Shown: piece by piece, positions 52,814 to 61,941 of the stretch
How the letters are laid out: every line of letters starts with the position of its first letter
Numbering within the stretch: the stretch's first letter is position 1
Made by a program: the position numbers and the translations under genes
DNA from: Elusimicrobia bacterium GWA2_56_46
GTDB lineage: Bacteria; Elusimicrobiota; Elusimicrobia; Elusimicrobiales; UBA9959
DNA: 64,000 bases
Assembly: GCA_001799575.1 (NCBI GenBank)
Contig: MGTT01000011.1
Location: 220,025-284,024 of the forward strand
Direction: 5' to 3'
Notes under the pieces: model-generated
Seen by the model: the letters and a program-made list of their open reading frames with translations, nothing else
Database searches by the model: none
Told to the model about the DNA's origin: nothing

Positions 52814-52970
52814 GACAGCATATATACTATTAAAATTCCGGGGAAAGGTAAAGGGAAACGAGAGGAAAAGCGGGGGATAAAATGATAGAATAATCCCCGT
52901 GTAAGGAAGAAAACCTTTCCGAAAACCATCGGCAAAACGGCGGGGAGTTACGCAAAAGCGCGGGGTAAAT

Positions 52971-53438
52971 ATGCTGGAAAGAAGATCGTTTCTGATAATT
53001 ATCGCCGTCATGGCGCTTACGCTGGTCAGCGTGCCCAGCGTCCTGTTCCATAACGCCCTTACCAAGTACTTCACTTTCATGGGACACTGGAGCGTGGCCA
53101 GCATAAAGCCGTCCCGCAACGCCCAGCTTCCCCCCATACATCCGCGGGCGGCCGGGCAGCGGGCGGATCTGCCCCAGGCGGAACTGCGCTTTGTAAAGTT
53201 CTCGGTCAGGATAGCCAACGCCAAAACGGTCGGGCTCGCCGGAGATTTCAACAAGTGGGATCGGGATTCTATCGCGCTGGCCAGGCGGGAGAAAAATGTC
53301 TGGGGAACCATCCTGCCGCTGCCGCCGGGAACATACCACTACCTTTACAATATCGACGGCCAGCTCATCCTGGATCCCCTCAACCCCGAAACGGCCATGC
53401 TTGGGGGCAGGAAAGTTTCAGTGATGACCGTAAAATAA
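52971..53438 (+). CDS. Membrane-anchored protein with CBM48/AMPK-type glycogen-binding domain
   Basis: 155 residues. An N-terminal membrane helix (FLIIIAVMALTLVSVPSVL) precedes a linker and a C-terminal E-set domain: KTVGLAGDFNKWDRDSIAL, NVWGTILPLPPGTYHYLYNI, DGQLILDPLNPETAM. This is the AMPK-beta/CBM48 fold that binds alpha-glucans. Probably exposed outside the inner membrane. It is followed 39 bp later by a GH57-like protein and faces a phosphohexomutase, consistent with alpha-glucan handling. Confidence 0.82.
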   Translation: MLERRSFLIIIAVMALTLVSVPSVLFHNALTKYFTFMGHWSVASIKPSRNAQLPPIHPRAAGQRADLPQAELRFVKFSVRIANAKTVGLAGDFNKWDRDSIALARREKNVWGTILPLPPGTYHYLYNIDGQLILDPLNPETAMLGGRKVSVMTVK

Positions 53439-53477
53439 GGTCAGGGTACAGGGGCCGGGGTTTTCAGGTAAAAATCC

Positions 53478-55136
53478 GTGTCTAAAACATTTTTGTTAAA
53501 TCTGCTTCTGCTGCTCCCGGCGCCGCCGCTTCGCGCCGGCACGGCGCTCCTTTGGATACCGCGCGAACACGCCGCGGTGGACGACGTGCTGAGCCGCCTT
53601 GAAGCCGGCAAAGACCTTAAACTGACCGCGGCTGTCGGCGAGATCCCGGCGGCCGCGGCCGAGAGGATGAAAGCTCTGGCCGCGGAGGGACGCCTGGAGC
53701 TGGCGGCGAGGCCGGCCGGGGATCCGCCTATGCCTCTTTTCTATTCCGCCGGAGAAGAAACCGTCCGCTGGCAGGGCAAACTTTCCAGCTCCGCTTTCAC
53801 CAACGATCCTTTTTTTCTCTCGCTCAGAATGAGCGACGCGCGCGACGCTTATACGAAGAACTTCAGGCACCCGCCGGACGGCTTCGTCAGCTCTCCCGGC
53901 GGGATTGCCGCCGGCTGCGTCCCCCTGGCCAAAGCCTTTGGCTTTAAATGGCTGGCTGCCGGCCCGCTGGTTTCCACCACGCCTTTCAATTTCATCGACG
54001 CCGAAGGGATCAGTCTTGTGCCCTTTTCCACCACTCCGGCCGCCGGAGGCTCCGCATTCCTTGTTTTCGACGAAACCACGGACGCGCCGGGCGCGGATTC
54101 AAGGGCCGCCCTCCTGGACTTTCTCTCATCGAACGCCCATTTTCCTTACCTGACGGTCTCCGAGGCGCTTAAAACCGCCGTATCGACCACCCTCCCCGCG
54201 GCCCAGGCCGCCCGGTCGCTCGCTCCCTGGAGCGGAGACTACTCCCTCTGGGCCTCCGGGCGGATCCAGACCGGCGCGCTGACCGCCCTGGCCAGAACCC
54301 GGACAGACCTCATGTCCTATCTAAACGCCGCGCAGGGAGACTACAAAGCCGCAAAGCCCGCTTTCGCCGGATATTTTTCCGTGGAATCCGGCCCGGGGCT
54401 TCTCAGGCTTTCCGATCCGGAAACTGAAACCGCCAAAGAAACCGAGATGGAAATGCAGAACGTTCTGGCGGACGTCTACAGGCTTATGGACAAAGCGCCG
54501 CCGGCCTGGCTTTTCTCCCCGCTGGCCGACCTTAAAGAAAAAACGGAAGACGCCGATAAAGTAACGGTGGCGAAAAGCTCCTCCGGTTTTATCCTCAACA
54601 ATTCAGGCCGCCCCCCGATACCGCCCGCCGCGGCCCCCGCAGACCCGAACATAGCCTGGAAGCTGGCCAGGGTGGAGCTTTCCTGGAACGACAGCGAGGT
54701 CTCATTCTCTTTTACCCCGCTGAGCGCTCTTGAAACCCCGGACGAGGGAATTTCACCAAACGCGCGTTTTGATCTCTATATCGACGTGAACAACCGCCCA
54801 AGGGCGGGAGCCGCCAGGCTGCTGGAAGGACGCGGCGGCAGGATCTTTCCCGACAACGCCTGGGAATACGCTCTGGAAGTATCCGCCGCGGCCTCAACAA
54901 TCTACACTTTCACCACCAGGGGCCCGCAGAAAGCGGGTAATTTTCAGACCGTCCTGAAACACGGTTCGTTCACCGCGCGCATCCCCAGGACGCTGCTCAG
55001 GGGAAATCCCGGTCTCTGGAGTTATACCGCTCTAATGCTGTACACGCGGAACGGAGCCGCTTTCACCACGACCGACTTCCTCGCGGAAGACTTCTCCAAC
55101 GGCTACTATTACTCGGTCAGGCCCGGCGGGAAATAA
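53478..55136 (+). CDS. Exported GH57-like protein with glucodextranase-type C-terminal domain
   Basis: 552 residues from a GTG start. Signal peptide (FLLNLLLLLPAPPLRA). The N-terminal half has features of GH57/polysaccharide-deacetylase-like barrels (RHPPDGFVSSPGGIAAGCV, AFGFKWLAAGPLVSTTPFNF), but I cannot identify the catalytic Glu and Asp with confidence, so it may be inactive. The C-terminal part (RFDLYIDVNNRPRAGAARLL, DNAWEYALEV) matches the beta domain of glucodextranase-like enzymes. It lies between the CBM48 protein and Nif3 on the same strand. The exact activity is uncertain. Confidence 0.65.
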   Translation: MSKTFLLNLLLLLPAPPLRAGTALLWIPREHAAVDDVLSRLEAGKDLKLTAAVGEIPAAAAERMKALAAEGRLELAARPAGDPPMPLFYSAGEETVRWQGKLSSSAFTNDPFFLSLRMSDARDAYTKNFRHPPDGFVSSPGGIAAGCVPLAKAFGFKWLAAGPLVSTTPFNFIDAEGISLVPFSTTPAAGGSAFLVFDETTDAPGADSRAALLDFLSSNAHFPYLTVSEALKTAVSTTLPAAQAARSLAPWSGDYSLWASGRIQTGALTALARTRTDLMSYLNAAQGDYKAAKPAFAGYFSVESGPGLLRLSDPETETAKETEMEMQNVLADVYRLMDKAPPAWLFSPLADLKEKTEDADKVTVAKSSSGFILNNSGRPPIPPAAAPADPNIAWKLARVELSWNDSEVSFSFTPLSALETPDEGISPNARFDLYIDVNNRPRAGAARLLEGRGGRIFPDNAWEYALEVSAAASTIYTFTTRGPQKAGNFQTVLKHGSFTARIPRTLLRGNPGLWSYTALMLYTRNGAAFTTTDFLAEDFSNGYYYSVRPGGK

Positions 55137-55156
55137 CCTGTACAGGAGGCGCTTAA

Positions 55157-55909
55157 ATGCAAAGGGACAGAATAATAGATTTCGTGGACCGTTACCTTGA
55201 CAGCAAAAATATAAAGGACTCTTCCCAGAACGGCTTGCAGGTGGAAGGGAAGCCCGAAGTGAAGAAAATAGCTTTCGGCGTTTCCGCCTCGCTTGAACTT
55301 TTCAAGCGCGCGGCGGAGGCCGGCGCCGATATGATAATCGTTCATCACGGCCTGCTCTGGGGCCGGTCTTTTCCGGTCAAAGGCCCTTTCCGTAAAAAAC
55401 TGGAACTACTGCTTAACAACGGCATAACGCTGGCCGCCTGGCATCTGCCGCTGGATAAACATCCCGTTGCCGGCAACAATGCCCGGATCATGAAACTCCT
55501 CGGCGCCGGCGAGCTGCGGCCTTTCGGGACTTATGACGGAGAAACCATCGGTTTCAGAGCGGCTTTTAGAAAGACCCGGCCGCTGGGAGATGTGATAAAG
55601 ACCCTTCAATCCGGACTTTCCGCGGACATCCTCTCTTTCAATTTCGGCCCGAAGAAGATACGGACGCTGGGAGCGGTATCGGGCGGGGGGCAGCGGATGT
55701 TCGACCAGGCCATAGCGGCCGGGCTGGATCTTTATATTACCGGGGAAGTTTCGGAATTCGTACAGGAAACCGCAAGGGAACACCGCGCCAACTACATTGC
55801 CGCCGGGCATTACAACACCGAAAAGACCGGCGTCTGGGCGCTTGAGAAACTCCTGCGCGCCAAATTCGGGGTAGAGACCGAATTTATAGACGTCCCCAAC
55901 CCCGTCTAA
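55157..55909 (+). CDS. Nif3-like dinuclear metal-centre protein
   Basis: 250 residues. IIVHHGLLWG, HLPLDKHP and HYNTEKTGVWAL supply the His, Asp and Glu ligands of the Nif3/YbgI di-metal site; DLYITGEVSEFVQETAREH is also typical. Length equals the short form without the PII-like insert. Often annotated as GTP cyclohydrolase 1 type 2; the cellular role remains unsettled. AGGAGG lies before the ATG and a strong terminator follows. Confidence 0.93.
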   Translation: MQRDRIIDFVDRYLDSKNIKDSSQNGLQVEGKPEVKKIAFGVSASLELFKRAAEAGADMIIVHHGLLWGRSFPVKGPFRKKLELLLNNGITLAAWHLPLDKHPVAGNNARIMKLLGAGELRPFGTYDGETIGFRAAFRKTRPLGDVIKTLQSGLSADILSFNFGPKKIRTLGAVSGGGQRMFDQAIAAGLDLYITGEVSEFVQETAREHRANYIAAGHYNTEKTGVWALEKLLRAKFGVETEFIDVPNPV

Positions 55910-55910
55910 A

Positions 55911-55942
55911 AAAACCCGTCCCCGGAACCGGGGACGGGTTTT
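55911..55942. terminator. Bidirectional rho-independent terminator
   Basis: AAAACCCGTCCCCGG and CCGGGGACGGGTTTT form a 15-bp stem with a two-base loop and T-runs on both strands. It ends the Nif3 gene and the convergent gene at 55963. Confidence 0.92.
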
Positions 55943-55962
55943 CCGACCACTGACGACTATCT

Positions 55963-56859
55963 TCAAAACTGATAGATCTCCAGGATACCGTTCACTATCC
56001 TGAAGCCCAAATGCGGTTCAACGTTCTCGATAACGACCCCTTCAGGACTTATTCTGGAAGCGCTCACGGTCTGGTTAGGCGCATCGCCCCGGGGGGCAAA
56101 GGTAAGCACCCGCCCCTTTCCGAAACGGCCGTTTCCCGCGCTGTCCTGGAGTATTTCCGTGTTATAATAAAAATTGTGCCGGGCTCCGGATTCGAGCCTT
56201 TTTCCTTTTTCTCTCAACGCGACGACCAGTTCATCCAGGGAAACATCCAGCACCACCCGACCCGCTGTTTCCACCGTCAACCGGCGGCGCAGCATGGAAA
56301 TACTGACAAGATATTTTCCCCCATCTCCATCAAAAAGTATCTCCCTGCTGCCCAAAAAAGCCGCGCGGCCCTTTACAAAAACCGTCTGCCCCCTGCTGGT
56401 ACGAAAGATGAGAAAATACCTGTCGTTCTCGCCGCAGGACGTCCCGCCGCTATCGCAATTCGCGGCCAGGGCGCCGCTGACATGCACGGTATCCCCGGAA
56501 GCGGTCTGAAAAGTCAATTTGGTTTTCAGATTGGCATCAAGTATTTTTTCCAGCTCGACGCGCTCCACCACCGCGCCTGGGGCGGAAACGCCTTTGTACA
56601 TCGCGGTTGAAACCGCGGCCTTTACCCCCCCGAAACCCCTGGCGAGATAGCCGTTCCACTGATCCATCTCCGCGGAGGAGGCCGTTCTACCGGCCCTTGC
56701 CGGAGCGGCGGGAGCCTGGAACCGCATATCCATCGAAGACGGGTCCAGCCCGCCAAAAGCCTTATCGGCGGACGCGCGGACTTCCCCGGCGCCGGCGTCC
56801 TGAAATACAGCGGACAGCGACGCCGCCAGACCCGCTATGATCAAAACCGCTCTTTTCAT
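55963..56859 (-). CDS. Exported protein of unknown function
   Basis: 298 residues from the ATG at 56859, which gives a clean signal peptide (AVLIIAGLAASLSAVFQDAGA). The rest is predicted beta-rich (KTKLTFQTASGDTVHVSGAL, DRYFLIFRTSRGQTVFVKGR, LRRRLTVETAGRVVLDVSLD) with a Cys pair (NCDSGGTSCGE). No family recognised. Convergent with Nif3 across the shared terminator. Confidence 0.65.
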   Translation of the reverse strand: MKRAVLIIAGLAASLSAVFQDAGAGEVRASADKAFGGLDPSSMDMRFQAPAAPARAGRTASSAEMDQWNGYLARGFGGVKAAVSTAMYKGVSAPGAVVERVELEKILDANLKTKLTFQTASGDTVHVSGALAANCDSGGTSCGENDRYFLIFRTSRGQTVFVKGRAAFLGSREILFDGDGGKYLVSISMLRRRLTVETAGRVVLDVSLDELVVALREKGKRLESGARHNFYYNTEILQDSAGNGRFGKGRVLTFAPRGDAPNQTVSASRISPEGVVIENVEPHLGFRIVNGILEIYQF

Positions 56860-56963
56860 AAAATTTCCCCAGGTTCCCTGAATTTCCGCGAAGACGGCTT
56901 GTCTTCCATAACTACAGTCTACCAGCAAAACCCGCGTTCCGCAAGGCCCTAAGGCCCACCCTG

Positions 56964-58232
56964 TTAAGGGGCCGAAAGACCCACCTTTGCCTCCAGCCTC
57001 GGTATAAGCAGGATGACGCAGGACACGGCCAGCACCGCCAGGGAATTGAAAGCGATGCAGAATCCCACGGAAAATTTCTCGGCCAGAAACCCGTTCAGCA
57101 TGAACGTCAGCGGCAAAACCGCGTAACAGATTGTGGTAAGAACCGCGAAGAACCTGCCTTTCATTTCTTCCGGCACGGTATACTGAAAAAGCGCCAGCGC
57201 GGCGGCGTTACCGGCCCCCAGGGCCGCGCCCGCGGCAAAAAGAAGGGCACAGACAGCGTACCTGTCCCCGGTAAAATAAAGCCCGCCGAACGACAGCCCA
57301 AGGAAAAGAACGGATCGGAAAAAAGTCCCGTACACGCTCCGATAGCCCTTTCTGAAGCTGGCCGCGGCAGACATCACGAAAGAGCCCAGGGCGAAAAACG
57401 TTTCAAAGATGGCCAGCCAGACTACCGATTCCCTGAGCGTGAACTGAACGATCATCGGGATGAGGATCAAAAGCGGACCGATGAAAAAATTAAAAGCGGC
57501 GAAAACATACAGCAGGGATCTGAGCGGCCGGTTTTTCAGGATATAATTCACGCCTTCCCGCAGTTCCGCCATATAAGCCGAAACGCCGCTCCCCCCGGGC
57601 AGGCCCGTCTCCGCCTTAGGCGGACGCAAGTCCGTCCTGATGCGCAGGACGGCGAAAAAAGAAACCAGGTAGGACGCCGCATTGAACACGAAAGCGCCGA
57701 TAACACCCGTTAACGCCATCAGGACGCTCCCCAGGGCCGAGCCGGCCACGTTCGACAGCTGCATGACCGAGGCGTCGGCCGCGGCCGCGCCGGCCAGCTT
57801 TTCCGGGGAAGTCAACCGCATAATGGAACTTGAGACGGCGGATTCGAACAGCGGGCCGAAAGCGGAAATGAGAAAACACAGGGCGTAAAGCGCCGGCAGC
57901 GTGAGTCTGTCCGAAAAAAGAAGCCAGGCCAGCGCGAAAACGCAGAAAGCCCGCGCGCCGTCGGCAAGAAGCATCACCCGGCGCTTGTCGGACCGATCCA
58001 CCAGGGCGCCCAGCGCGGGGCCGAAAAGAACCACCGGTACGACGTTCACGGCCATCACCAGGCCCAGCTGGAACCTGGCGCCGTCGCCGCTCCCGCTTAT
58101 TATCCACCAGGCAATGGCAATGGAAAAAAACTTATCGCCGACGGCCGAGACGACGCGCCCGAAGAAAAGCCGGCGGAAATCGGCGAACAGCGCCAGCGGG
58201 TGCGTCCTTAATTCGTTGATCAAAACCGGCAT
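56964..58232 (-). CDS. MFS transporter (MFS_3/EntS-like exporter)
   Basis: 422 residues with about 12 membrane helices. The N-terminus FRRLFFGRVVSAVGDKFFSIA, the loop ALVDRSDKRRVMLLADG (DRxxRR motif) and SIMRLTSPEKLAGAAAADAS are typical of the EntS/MFS_3 branch, mostly drug or siderophore exporters. No siderophore genes are near. It is a single-gene unit on the minus strand, divergent from pyrB. Confidence 0.88.
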   Translation of the reverse strand: MPVLINELRTHPLALFADFRRLFFGRVVSAVGDKFFSIAIAWWIISGSGDGARFQLGLVMAVNVVPVVLFGPALGALVDRSDKRRVMLLADGARAFCVFALAWLLFSDRLTLPALYALCFLISAFGPLFESAVSSSIMRLTSPEKLAGAAAADASVMQLSNVAGSALGSVLMALTGVIGAFVFNAASYLVSFFAVLRIRTDLRPPKAETGLPGGSGVSAYMAELREGVNYILKNRPLRSLLYVFAAFNFFIGPLLILIPMIVQFTLRESVVWLAIFETFFALGSFVMSAAASFRKGYRSVYGTFFRSVLFLGLSFGGLYFTGDRYAVCALLFAAGAALGAGNAAALALFQYTVPEEMKGRFFAVLTTICYAVLPLTFMLNGFLAEKFSVGFCIAFNSLAVLAVSCVILLIPRLEAKVGLSAP

Positions 58233-58365
58233 TTTGCAATTCTATAAAACATCGGCCATATTCACAACGGCGCGGATCCGCGGATCCGATTGAAGCCGTA
58301 TGGCGTAATTAATATAATCTACGGGACGCCGCGTTGGCGAACAGCTTTAAGGATGGGAGGAAATC

Positions 58366-59430
58366 ATGGAAAGGTCTCCGGCTATGACCAGCGTGGACGC
58401 GAACTGGACGGAGTTCCATAAAAAGGATGTTTCGGAAAAGCTGCCGTTCTTCGCCAGGAACGGACGGCTTTATGACTGCCTTTTCGCCCAGCAATTCGAC
58501 CGGGAACTGCTGACCCGCCTTTTCAAGACCGCCGACGCGCTCCGGGAAATGACTAAGAAAAAGGAAGGCATGGACTACGCAGGGTCCCTCCTGTCCCACG
58601 TGCGCGCCATGCTCTATTTCGTACAGCCGTCCACCCGGACCTTTCTGTCATTCCTGAACGCGGCCCACATACTGGGCATCCGGACTTCGGAGATCCGCGA
58701 CACCTCCACTTCTTCCGAGGTGAAAGGCGAAAGCCCGGAAGACACCGTGCGCACTTTTTCCAGCTACGTGGATCTGATCATCATGCGCCATCCGGCCCCC
58801 GGCTTCGTCGAAAAGACCGCCTGGCTGATGAACCGCACCAACCGGCCGGTTCCCATCATAAACGGCGGCTCGGGCAAGGATCAGCATCCCACCCAGGCGC
58901 TCCTGGACGCTTACACGCTTTACCGCAGTTTCAACGGTGAAATGGACAATAAAAAGATAGCCATGGTAGGCGACCTGAAACGCGGCAGGACCGTGCGTTC
59001 GCTCACCTACCTTATGAAAAATTACAGGAATATCTCGCTGGCATTCGTCTCGCCGGAAGAATTCCGCATGGAAGCCGACATCCTGGAATTCCTGAAACGC
59101 CACGGCATACCGTTCACGGAGACCGGGGATTTAAGATCCGTGATGGGCGGCGCCGACGCCGTCTACATGACCCGCGTCCAGGATGAGCACGACAAGGCCG
59201 GGGAATCGGGCGCCGTGGATTATTCCCCTTTTTACTTCAAAACGGAACACCTGAAACTGATAAAAAAGACCTGCGTTATCATGCACCCGCTCCCGCGGCG
59301 GCATGAAATAGAGCCCGCCGTGGACGAAGATCCCAGGGCCGTCTTCTGGCGCCAGGAGCGCAACGGCATGTGGGCCAGGGCCGCGCTCATGGCGTATATC
59401 TTCGGCGCCGACAGCAAGATTAACGGCTAA
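58366..59430 (+). CDS. pyrB: Aspartate carbamoyltransferase, catalytic chain
   Basis: 354 residues, slightly longer than usual. Carbamoyl-phosphate site QPSTRTFLSF (STRT, followed by Phe instead of Arg), the 80s loop SSEVKGESPEDTVR with its Lys, GGSGKDQHPTQALLDAYTL, VYMTRVQDEH and MHPLPRRHEIEPAVD mark an aspartate rather than ornithine carbamoyltransferase. It makes N-carbamoyl-aspartate for pyrimidines. A GGGAGG site precedes the ATG. No pyrI or dihydroorotase gene is next to it. The C-terminus (RNGMWARAALMAYIFG) is typical. Confidence 0.9.
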   Translation: MERSPAMTSVDANWTEFHKKDVSEKLPFFARNGRLYDCLFAQQFDRELLTRLFKTADALREMTKKKEGMDYAGSLLSHVRAMLYFVQPSTRTFLSFLNAAHILGIRTSEIRDTSTSSEVKGESPEDTVRTFSSYVDLIIMRHPAPGFVEKTAWLMNRTNRPVPIINGGSGKDQHPTQALLDAYTLYRSFNGEMDNKKIAMVGDLKRGRTVRSLTYLMKNYRNISLAFVSPEEFRMEADILEFLKRHGIPFTETGDLRSVMGGADAVYMTRVQDEHDKAGESGAVDYSPFYFKTEHLKLIKKTCVIMHPLPRRHEIEPAVDEDPRAVFWRQERNGMWARAALMAYIFGADSKING

Positions 59431-59437
59431 AAAACAA

Positions 59438-59470
59438 GGAGCCCGGACGGGCGCCGCCTGTCCGGGCTCC
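59438..59470 (-). terminator. Rho-independent terminator, minus strand
   Basis: An 11-bp stem (GGAGCCCGGAC / GTCCGGGCTCC). On the minus strand it is followed by TTGTTTTTTA, so it ends the gene at 59492. On the plus strand no T-run follows, so it is a poorer terminator for pyrB. Confidence 0.8.
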
Positions 59471-59491
59471 TGACCTTACGGAAGCTTTACC

Positions 59492-61741
59492 TTAATCGGT
59501 AAGTTCCGTAGGCTCCGCGAACCTCTGCTGCATCTTTGTCACGTCGTCATAACTCCTGTCAAAACCGTCGGCGCGGTTATTGAAGATGTTATAGTTCTGG
59601 GACACGTCCGGCTCGCCCTTGATCTTCTTATCCGTGTGGACATAGATCTCGGAGGAGATGTCCCTGGTGTCCACCATCTGGATCACCACCTTAAGAAAGT
59701 CATCATATTTCATCTCGCTGCCGGAAGCCACCTTGGAAAGCTTTTCCGACTGATCTTTCCAGTTTGACTCGTTCCTGACCGCGGTGATCCTCTCTATGAA
59801 TCTGGCGGCAGAATAAGCCACGTTCCGCACTATGTCCAGCGGATTGGTGGCTCCCTCCACCGGGAACTCGGGCTCCAGACGCGCACTGGCGGCATCGTAG
59901 TCATAACTTACTTTTCCTTTCTCGTTTATGGAGAACAGATCCTTGACCTTATCCAATACCTGGCCCACCCTTTCGCGCATGACATTGATATACGCTTTCA
60001 GGATCAGCTGCGGCGCCGCGAAAACGATATCCTGCACCGCTTTCTCATTAAAGAGCAGTCTGAAAGACATCATGGCCGCTTTATAGGTCTTGCTCTGCCC
60101 GGAGGGAAAATCTCCGTCGGCCGACAGGGATTCGTCATAGGGCACCGGCGGGAAGATGTCAGCGGAAGGGATCAGATTCTCGCCGGTGGTTCCGTTCCCC
60201 TTGACGCCCGCGTACTTCAGCACATTATTGGCCTGGTCTATCATGTCGCGAGCCGAAGAGTCCACGCTGCGGACGAAACCCTCATGCTGCTGGTAAATGA
60301 GGGACGGCCTGGAAACCTTCCCGTCGGTGGTTTCCTTGTTCACCACGTAAATATGTTTCTGCGAGTCATATTTCATCATCGCGCCCACGAACGGGACATT
60401 GAACGACTGGCCGTTGGAAACCCGCGACTCCTGCTGGACATGGATCGTCCGGCCGTCCTCGTTCAGCGACTGGTAGCGGTGATGGTTGGACGCCCAGCTG
60501 TTTTGCTGCGAATGCAGGACGGGTATCGTGACATTGAAGTTATTGCTGCGGCCGCTATAGTGATCCGAACCGGCGAAAGCGGAGCCGGCGCCGATAGTGG
60601 CCCCGACGTCGTCCGCCACCTGGCCGATATTACCGACCCCGGATCTGGCGTCCATTTCCTCGGAGAAACTGTCGAATTTAAGCCCCATCTTTATGAACTT
60701 GCGAAGCGTGGCGATATTGCCCGCGAGGAACTCGGCCGTCTTCTCCACCTGTTCGGGATCCTTGGGGTTGATGTAGAATTCCAGCAGAAGCTTCTGGCCC
60801 CGTACGCGCACATGGCTGTAGGCCAGACTGAATGCAATGTATTTATTGATCTGACTGGCCAGTGTCTTATTGGCGAGCTTGGAGATCGCGTCCTCTCCGC
60901 TTAGGAGGCCGATATCTCCCGCGGGGATATCTATAGACCTGGCGGAGACGCCGACGCTCTTGACCGTGATATGGTCCAGCCTCAGGCGCAGACGCAGATT
61001 ATTCTCGTCTATCCTGTAAAGGCTGACCGAGGGACGCCGTTCTTTGGTCTCGCTAGCCCCGAACGAGATGGTCAGGATCTCTGGAACCGTCGCCCCGATA
61101 CCGGCGCTGACACCGTAGCGCACCACCACGGGCAGTTTCCAGATTTCTCCCACCGCCATTGCGCTGATGCGCTTGGCCGTGACCGGCAGAACCGTCTTAA
61201 CATCATAGAGCTTTACCAGGGTCTTCAGCTGGGAGCAGTACTTGTCGCTTTCCAGCGGGCGAACGACCATGGACTTGCCCTCCACCCCGCCCGTGATCCC
61301 CAGACTAAACGCCCCCACATCGGGGATGTTGAGAACCTCATGGCCGTAATTGGCGTTGAGTTTGACATTGATCTCGTCTATAAGCGCCAGCTGCCTGCTC
61401 GGAAATGATCTGATGTAGCGCTTGAGCCCCCCCCCTATACCCACCACATCGGCGATCACGGCGTTCTGGCTGAGCTTTATCTGGGCGTTCTTGCAAACAC
61501 TGTCAAAACTCCCGTCCTTGAGTTTATCCCAGAACTGTACCTGTTCGCTGGAGATCGGGGCTGGCGTGGGCGCCGGTTGCCTGTCTTTGGCCCCCCCCTG
61601 GCTGGCATCCTTGAGATCCTGCACTGATCCGGAAAGGCCGGCTGCGTTATCAGAAGGCGCGTCGGCGGTTCTGCCTACCGAGGAAAAAATCGCTACAAAA
61701 ATTGCGGCTATAGCGAAGGCCGGGATTTTAGAGTGTTTCAT
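59492..61741 (-). CDS. Large exported protein of unknown function
   Basis: 749 residues from the ATG at 61741, selected by a signal peptide (FAIAAIFVAIFSSVGRTADA) and by a promoter whose predicted start coincides with this ATG. The body has mixed alpha/beta content (IADVVGIGGGLKRYIRSF, INVKLNANYGHEVLNIPDVG, KTVLPVTAKRISAMAVGEIW) and a helical C-terminal third (MSFRLLFNEKAVQDIVFAA, RNVAYSAARFIERITAVRNE). I do not recognise a family or motif. It ends in a strong minus-strand terminator, so it is a monocistronic unit. Confidence 0.75.
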   Translation of the reverse strand: MKHSKIPAFAIAAIFVAIFSSVGRTADAPSDNAAGLSGSVQDLKDASQGGAKDRQPAPTPAPISSEQVQFWDKLKDGSFDSVCKNAQIKLSQNAVIADVVGIGGGLKRYIRSFPSRQLALIDEINVKLNANYGHEVLNIPDVGAFSLGITGGVEGKSMVVRPLESDKYCSQLKTLVKLYDVKTVLPVTAKRISAMAVGEIWKLPVVVRYGVSAGIGATVPEILTISFGASETKERRPSVSLYRIDENNLRLRLRLDHITVKSVGVSARSIDIPAGDIGLLSGEDAISKLANKTLASQINKYIAFSLAYSHVRVRGQKLLLEFYINPKDPEQVEKTAEFLAGNIATLRKFIKMGLKFDSFSEEMDARSGVGNIGQVADDVGATIGAGSAFAGSDHYSGRSNNFNVTIPVLHSQQNSWASNHHRYQSLNEDGRTIHVQQESRVSNGQSFNVPFVGAMMKYDSQKHIYVVNKETTDGKVSRPSLIYQQHEGFVRSVDSSARDMIDQANNVLKYAGVKGNGTTGENLIPSADIFPPVPYDESLSADGDFPSGQSKTYKAAMMSFRLLFNEKAVQDIVFAAPQLILKAYINVMRERVGQVLDKVKDLFSINEKGKVSYDYDAASARLEPEFPVEGATNPLDIVRNVAYSAARFIERITAVRNESNWKDQSEKLSKVASGSEMKYDDFLKVVIQMVDTRDISSEIYVHTDKKIKGEPDVSQNYNIFNNRADGFDRSYDDVTKMQQRFAEPTELTD

Positions 61742-61747
61742 ACTGAA

Positions 61748-61776
61748 AGTATACACGCCCCCCCGCGGATGCGCAA
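61748..61776 (-). promoter_or_regulatory. Promoter giving a leaderless transcript
   Basis: Minus strand TTGCGC (61776-61771), 17-bp spacer, TATACT (61753-61748). Position +7 from the -10 box is the A of the ATG at 61741, and no ribosome site is present. Confidence 0.65.
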
Positions 61777-61941
61777 GGGCCAAATTCCCCGAACGCCTAT
61801 TAATAATACTAATACCCGAAACGCCGCCCGGCGCGCGAACGCGCGCTTTTACGTCTGAGAATCTGAATTTTTTCCGGGACGCGCCCGGATGAACGTCCGG
61901 GCCCGATCCGGCCATTTTATTTTTTTGGTAGAATAGCGGTT

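Noticed and set aside
52814..53311. N-terminal extension of the phosphohexomutase frame by about 165 residues
   Set aside because: The family start matches the ATG at 52813; the extension has no domain character and overlaps the divergent CBM48 gene.
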